DNA of 6,817 bases. Source: Mycobacterium sp. (lineage in GTDB: Bacteria; Actinomycetota; Actinomycetes; Mycobacteriales; Mycobacteriaceae). The stretch spans positions 1-6,817 of the forward strand of contig JAOPWF010000196.1 in assembly GCA_025965815.1 (NCBI GenBank), read 5' to 3'. The notes below the pieces were generated by a model, which ran no database searches, was not told where the DNA came from, and was given only the letters and a program-made list of their open reading frames with translations. Both the position numbers and the translations under genes were made by a program. Of the stretch, positions 5,401-6,817 are shown piece by piece. Positions within the stretch are counted from its first letter, which is position 1; every line of letters starts with the position of its first letter.

Positions 5401-6817
5401 ATGACTCAAGAACTCGAGGCTGCGCGTCCCGCCGACCGTGACGCGCTCATGACCACCGAGCTCGTTCCGGAGCAGATTCTGCCGAAGGTGCTCAGCACCT
5501 TCGGGCTCACTGCCACCTATGTCTTCATCATCTGCTGGATCACCGGATCCTCGATCATGGCGGGCGGCGGCTGGACCGCGATCCCGATGTGGATCCTCGG
5601 CATCATCACCTTCCTGGTACCCGCGGGCCTCGCGGTCGCGGAGCTGGGCAACCTGTGGCCCGGACAGGGCGGTGTGTACATCTGGGCGTTCCGCACCATG
5701 GGCGACAAGATGGCGTTCCTCGGGGGCTACCTGTCGTGGGTGCCCGTCGTCCTCAACACCGCGTCGTCGCCTGCGATCGTGCTCCAGTTGCTCCTCTTGG
5801 CGTTCCACGCCGAGCTCGGGTTGATGCTGAGCATCATCCTGCAGTTGGTGATCCTATGGACGGTTGTCGGGCTGGCGCTGGCGAAACTGGCCGCGAACCA
5901 GAAGATCATGAACTACACGTTCGTGGTGTACGGCGTACTTACCCTCACCATCTTCATCTGTGGTGTCATCTACGCGGCCGGCCACGGGTCGGCAACGCCC
6001 TTCAGCATGCACGACGCCCTGGTGCACAACTTCGTTGGCGCCGGCTACCTGTACGGCACGGTGCTGATGTACCTGGTCGGCGTAGAGACCCCGTTCAACA
6101 TGGGTGCCGAGTTCCTGTCGGTCAAGCGCAGCGCCACCAAGATGATCGCGTACGGCTCAGCAGCGTTGATCGCGATCTACTTGCTCACAACTCTCGGTAC
6201 GGTGATGGTACTTCCGGGTGATCAGATCGACCCGGTCACCGGTGTCATCGGCAATCTGGGTGTGTCGGGCTTCCCTGGCTTGATGGAAATCGCGGCGGTT
6301 GTGCTTGCCGTCATCGTGTTCGTGGCGATGACGACCTATCAGGTGGCCTACTCGCGGCTCATCTTCGTGTCAGGTCTGGAGCGGCACCTACCGCGCATCT
6401 TCACCCACCTCAACCCTCGCACGCGCAATCCGGTGACGGCCATACTGGTCCAGGGTGTGCTCTCATCGCTGATCTTGGTCGGGCTGTACTCACAGAGCAG
6501 CATGGCCAATGTGACCGTGTACATGCAGGGCGGGCTGAGCGTGCTGTGGCTGATCTCGGGCTTCTTCTACTACATCCCGCTGATCAACGCGCGCAGGAAG
6601 TACGCCGATCGCTATGCCAGCGAGGACTTCTGGCGGATCCCGGGCGGTATGCCCGTAGTATGGACCGTGACGGTCATCGGTGTGGTGGCGACCTGTGCCG
6701 GCATCTACTACTCGTTCGCGTCGCCGTGGATCGATGTGCCCCCGGCCACCTGGATGACGTGGGTGGGCTCGATCGCGGTCGGCATGTTCGTTCTGGGCGC
6801 GATCGTGTACTACTTCG
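5401..6817 (+). CDS. APC-superfamily amino acid permease, glutamate:GABA antiporter-like (3' end outside window)
   Basis: An open frame of 472 codons runs to the window edge with no stop. It encodes a polytopic inner-membrane transporter with about 12 helices, at roughly 36-55, 59-80, 101-134, 140-162, 171-194, 211-228, 247-271, 295-318, 345-363, 372-395, 417-440 and 451-472. Family features include the broken TM1 (TGSSIMAGGG, 48-57), PGQGGVYIWAFRTMG after TM2 (87-101) and GVETPFNMGAEF in TM6 (227-238). VLPGDQIDPVTGV (270-282) and RIPGG (412-416) line up, from memory, with VIPGNEINLSAGV and NIPGG of E. coli GadC, pointing to the glutamate:GABA antiporter branch. GadC's pH-gating C-terminal plug would lie beyond the window. 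The ATG at 5401 has GGGAGAGG upstream; Met17 is an alternative. No decarboxylase gene is visible, so the substrate is open. It lies 40 bases after the ATPase gene. Confidence 0.88.
   Translation, partial: MTQELEAARPADRDALMTTELVPEQILPKVLSTFGLTATYVFIICWITGSSIMAGGGWTAIPMWILGIITFLVPAGLAVAELGNLWPGQGGVYIWAFRTMGDKMAFLGGYLSWVPVVLNTASSPAIVLQLLLLAFHAELGLMLSIILQLVILWTVVGLALAKLAANQKIMNYTFVVYGVLTLTIFICGVIYAAGHGSATPFSMHDALVHNFVGAGYLYGTVLMYLVGVETPFNMGAEFLSVKRSATKMIAYGSAALIAIYLLTTLGTVMVLPGDQIDPVTGVIGNLGVSGFPGLMEIAAVVLAVIVFVAMTTYQVAYSRLIFVSGLERHLPRIFTHLNPRTRNPVTAILVQGVLSSLILVGLYSQSSMANVTVYMQGGLSVLWLISGFFYYIPLINARRKYADRYASEDFWRIPGGMPVVWTVTVIGVVATCAGIYYSFASPWIDVPPATWMTWVGSIAVGMFVLGAIVYYF

Noticed and set aside
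5589..6221. 210-residue + strand frame inside the antiporter gene
   Set aside because: It is an out-of-frame shadow rich in Arg, His and Gly; the overlapping frame from 5401 encodes a conserved 12-helix permease that stays open to the window edge.
1..6817. CRISPR, insertion sequence, tRNA or phage attachment site
   Set aside because: I found no spaced direct repeats, transposase-like frame, terminal inverted repeats or tRNA-like cloverleaf in either strand by eye.

Overview
The window is high-GC, strongly GC3-biased DNA typical of an actinobacterium. The end of ribosomal protein S2, a 271-residue EF-Ts and an AmiC-type amidase follow one another on one strand, which is the mycobacterial order rpsB-tsf-amiC. 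This points to a mycobacterium, probably an environmental Mycolicibacterium-like species. That placement rests on remembered family features and gene order; no search was run. All six genes I can support lie on the + strand.

Bases 1-1242 are core translation genes: the last 140 codons of rpsB, with a Thr/Glu repeat tail, then complete tsf one base later. A strong GC-rich stem-loop at 1262-1297 closes this unit. Immediately after it, a -10-like TACCGT lies seven bases before a GTG start, so the amidase gene (1336-2739) probably has its own promoter and a leaderless transcript.

From about 2932 an accessory transport block begins. An FtsX/MacB-type ABC permease with a domain of about 200 residues outside the membrane is followed by a very small second permease that keeps the four helices but lacks that domain. 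A LolD/MacB-type ATPase follows. The three genes are tightly packed (1-base overlap, then a 3-base gap) and should form one heteromeric Type VII ABC complex. No membrane-fusion protein, substrate-binding lipoprotein or regulator is visible beside them.

Forty bases after the ATPase, beyond a cluster of nested inverted repeats, starts a 12-helix amino-acid permease. It resembles the glutamate:GABA antiporter (GadC) family and runs off the right edge. It has no stop codon inside the window. It could be co-transcribed with the ABC genes or have its own control at the inverted repeats.

I see no RNA genes, insertion sequences, CRISPR arrays or attachment sites. The points most worth a second look are the lopsided permease pair, a G7 tract inside the ATPase signature motif, the nested repeats before the antiporter gene, and the leaderless amidase promoter behind a terminator-like hairpin.
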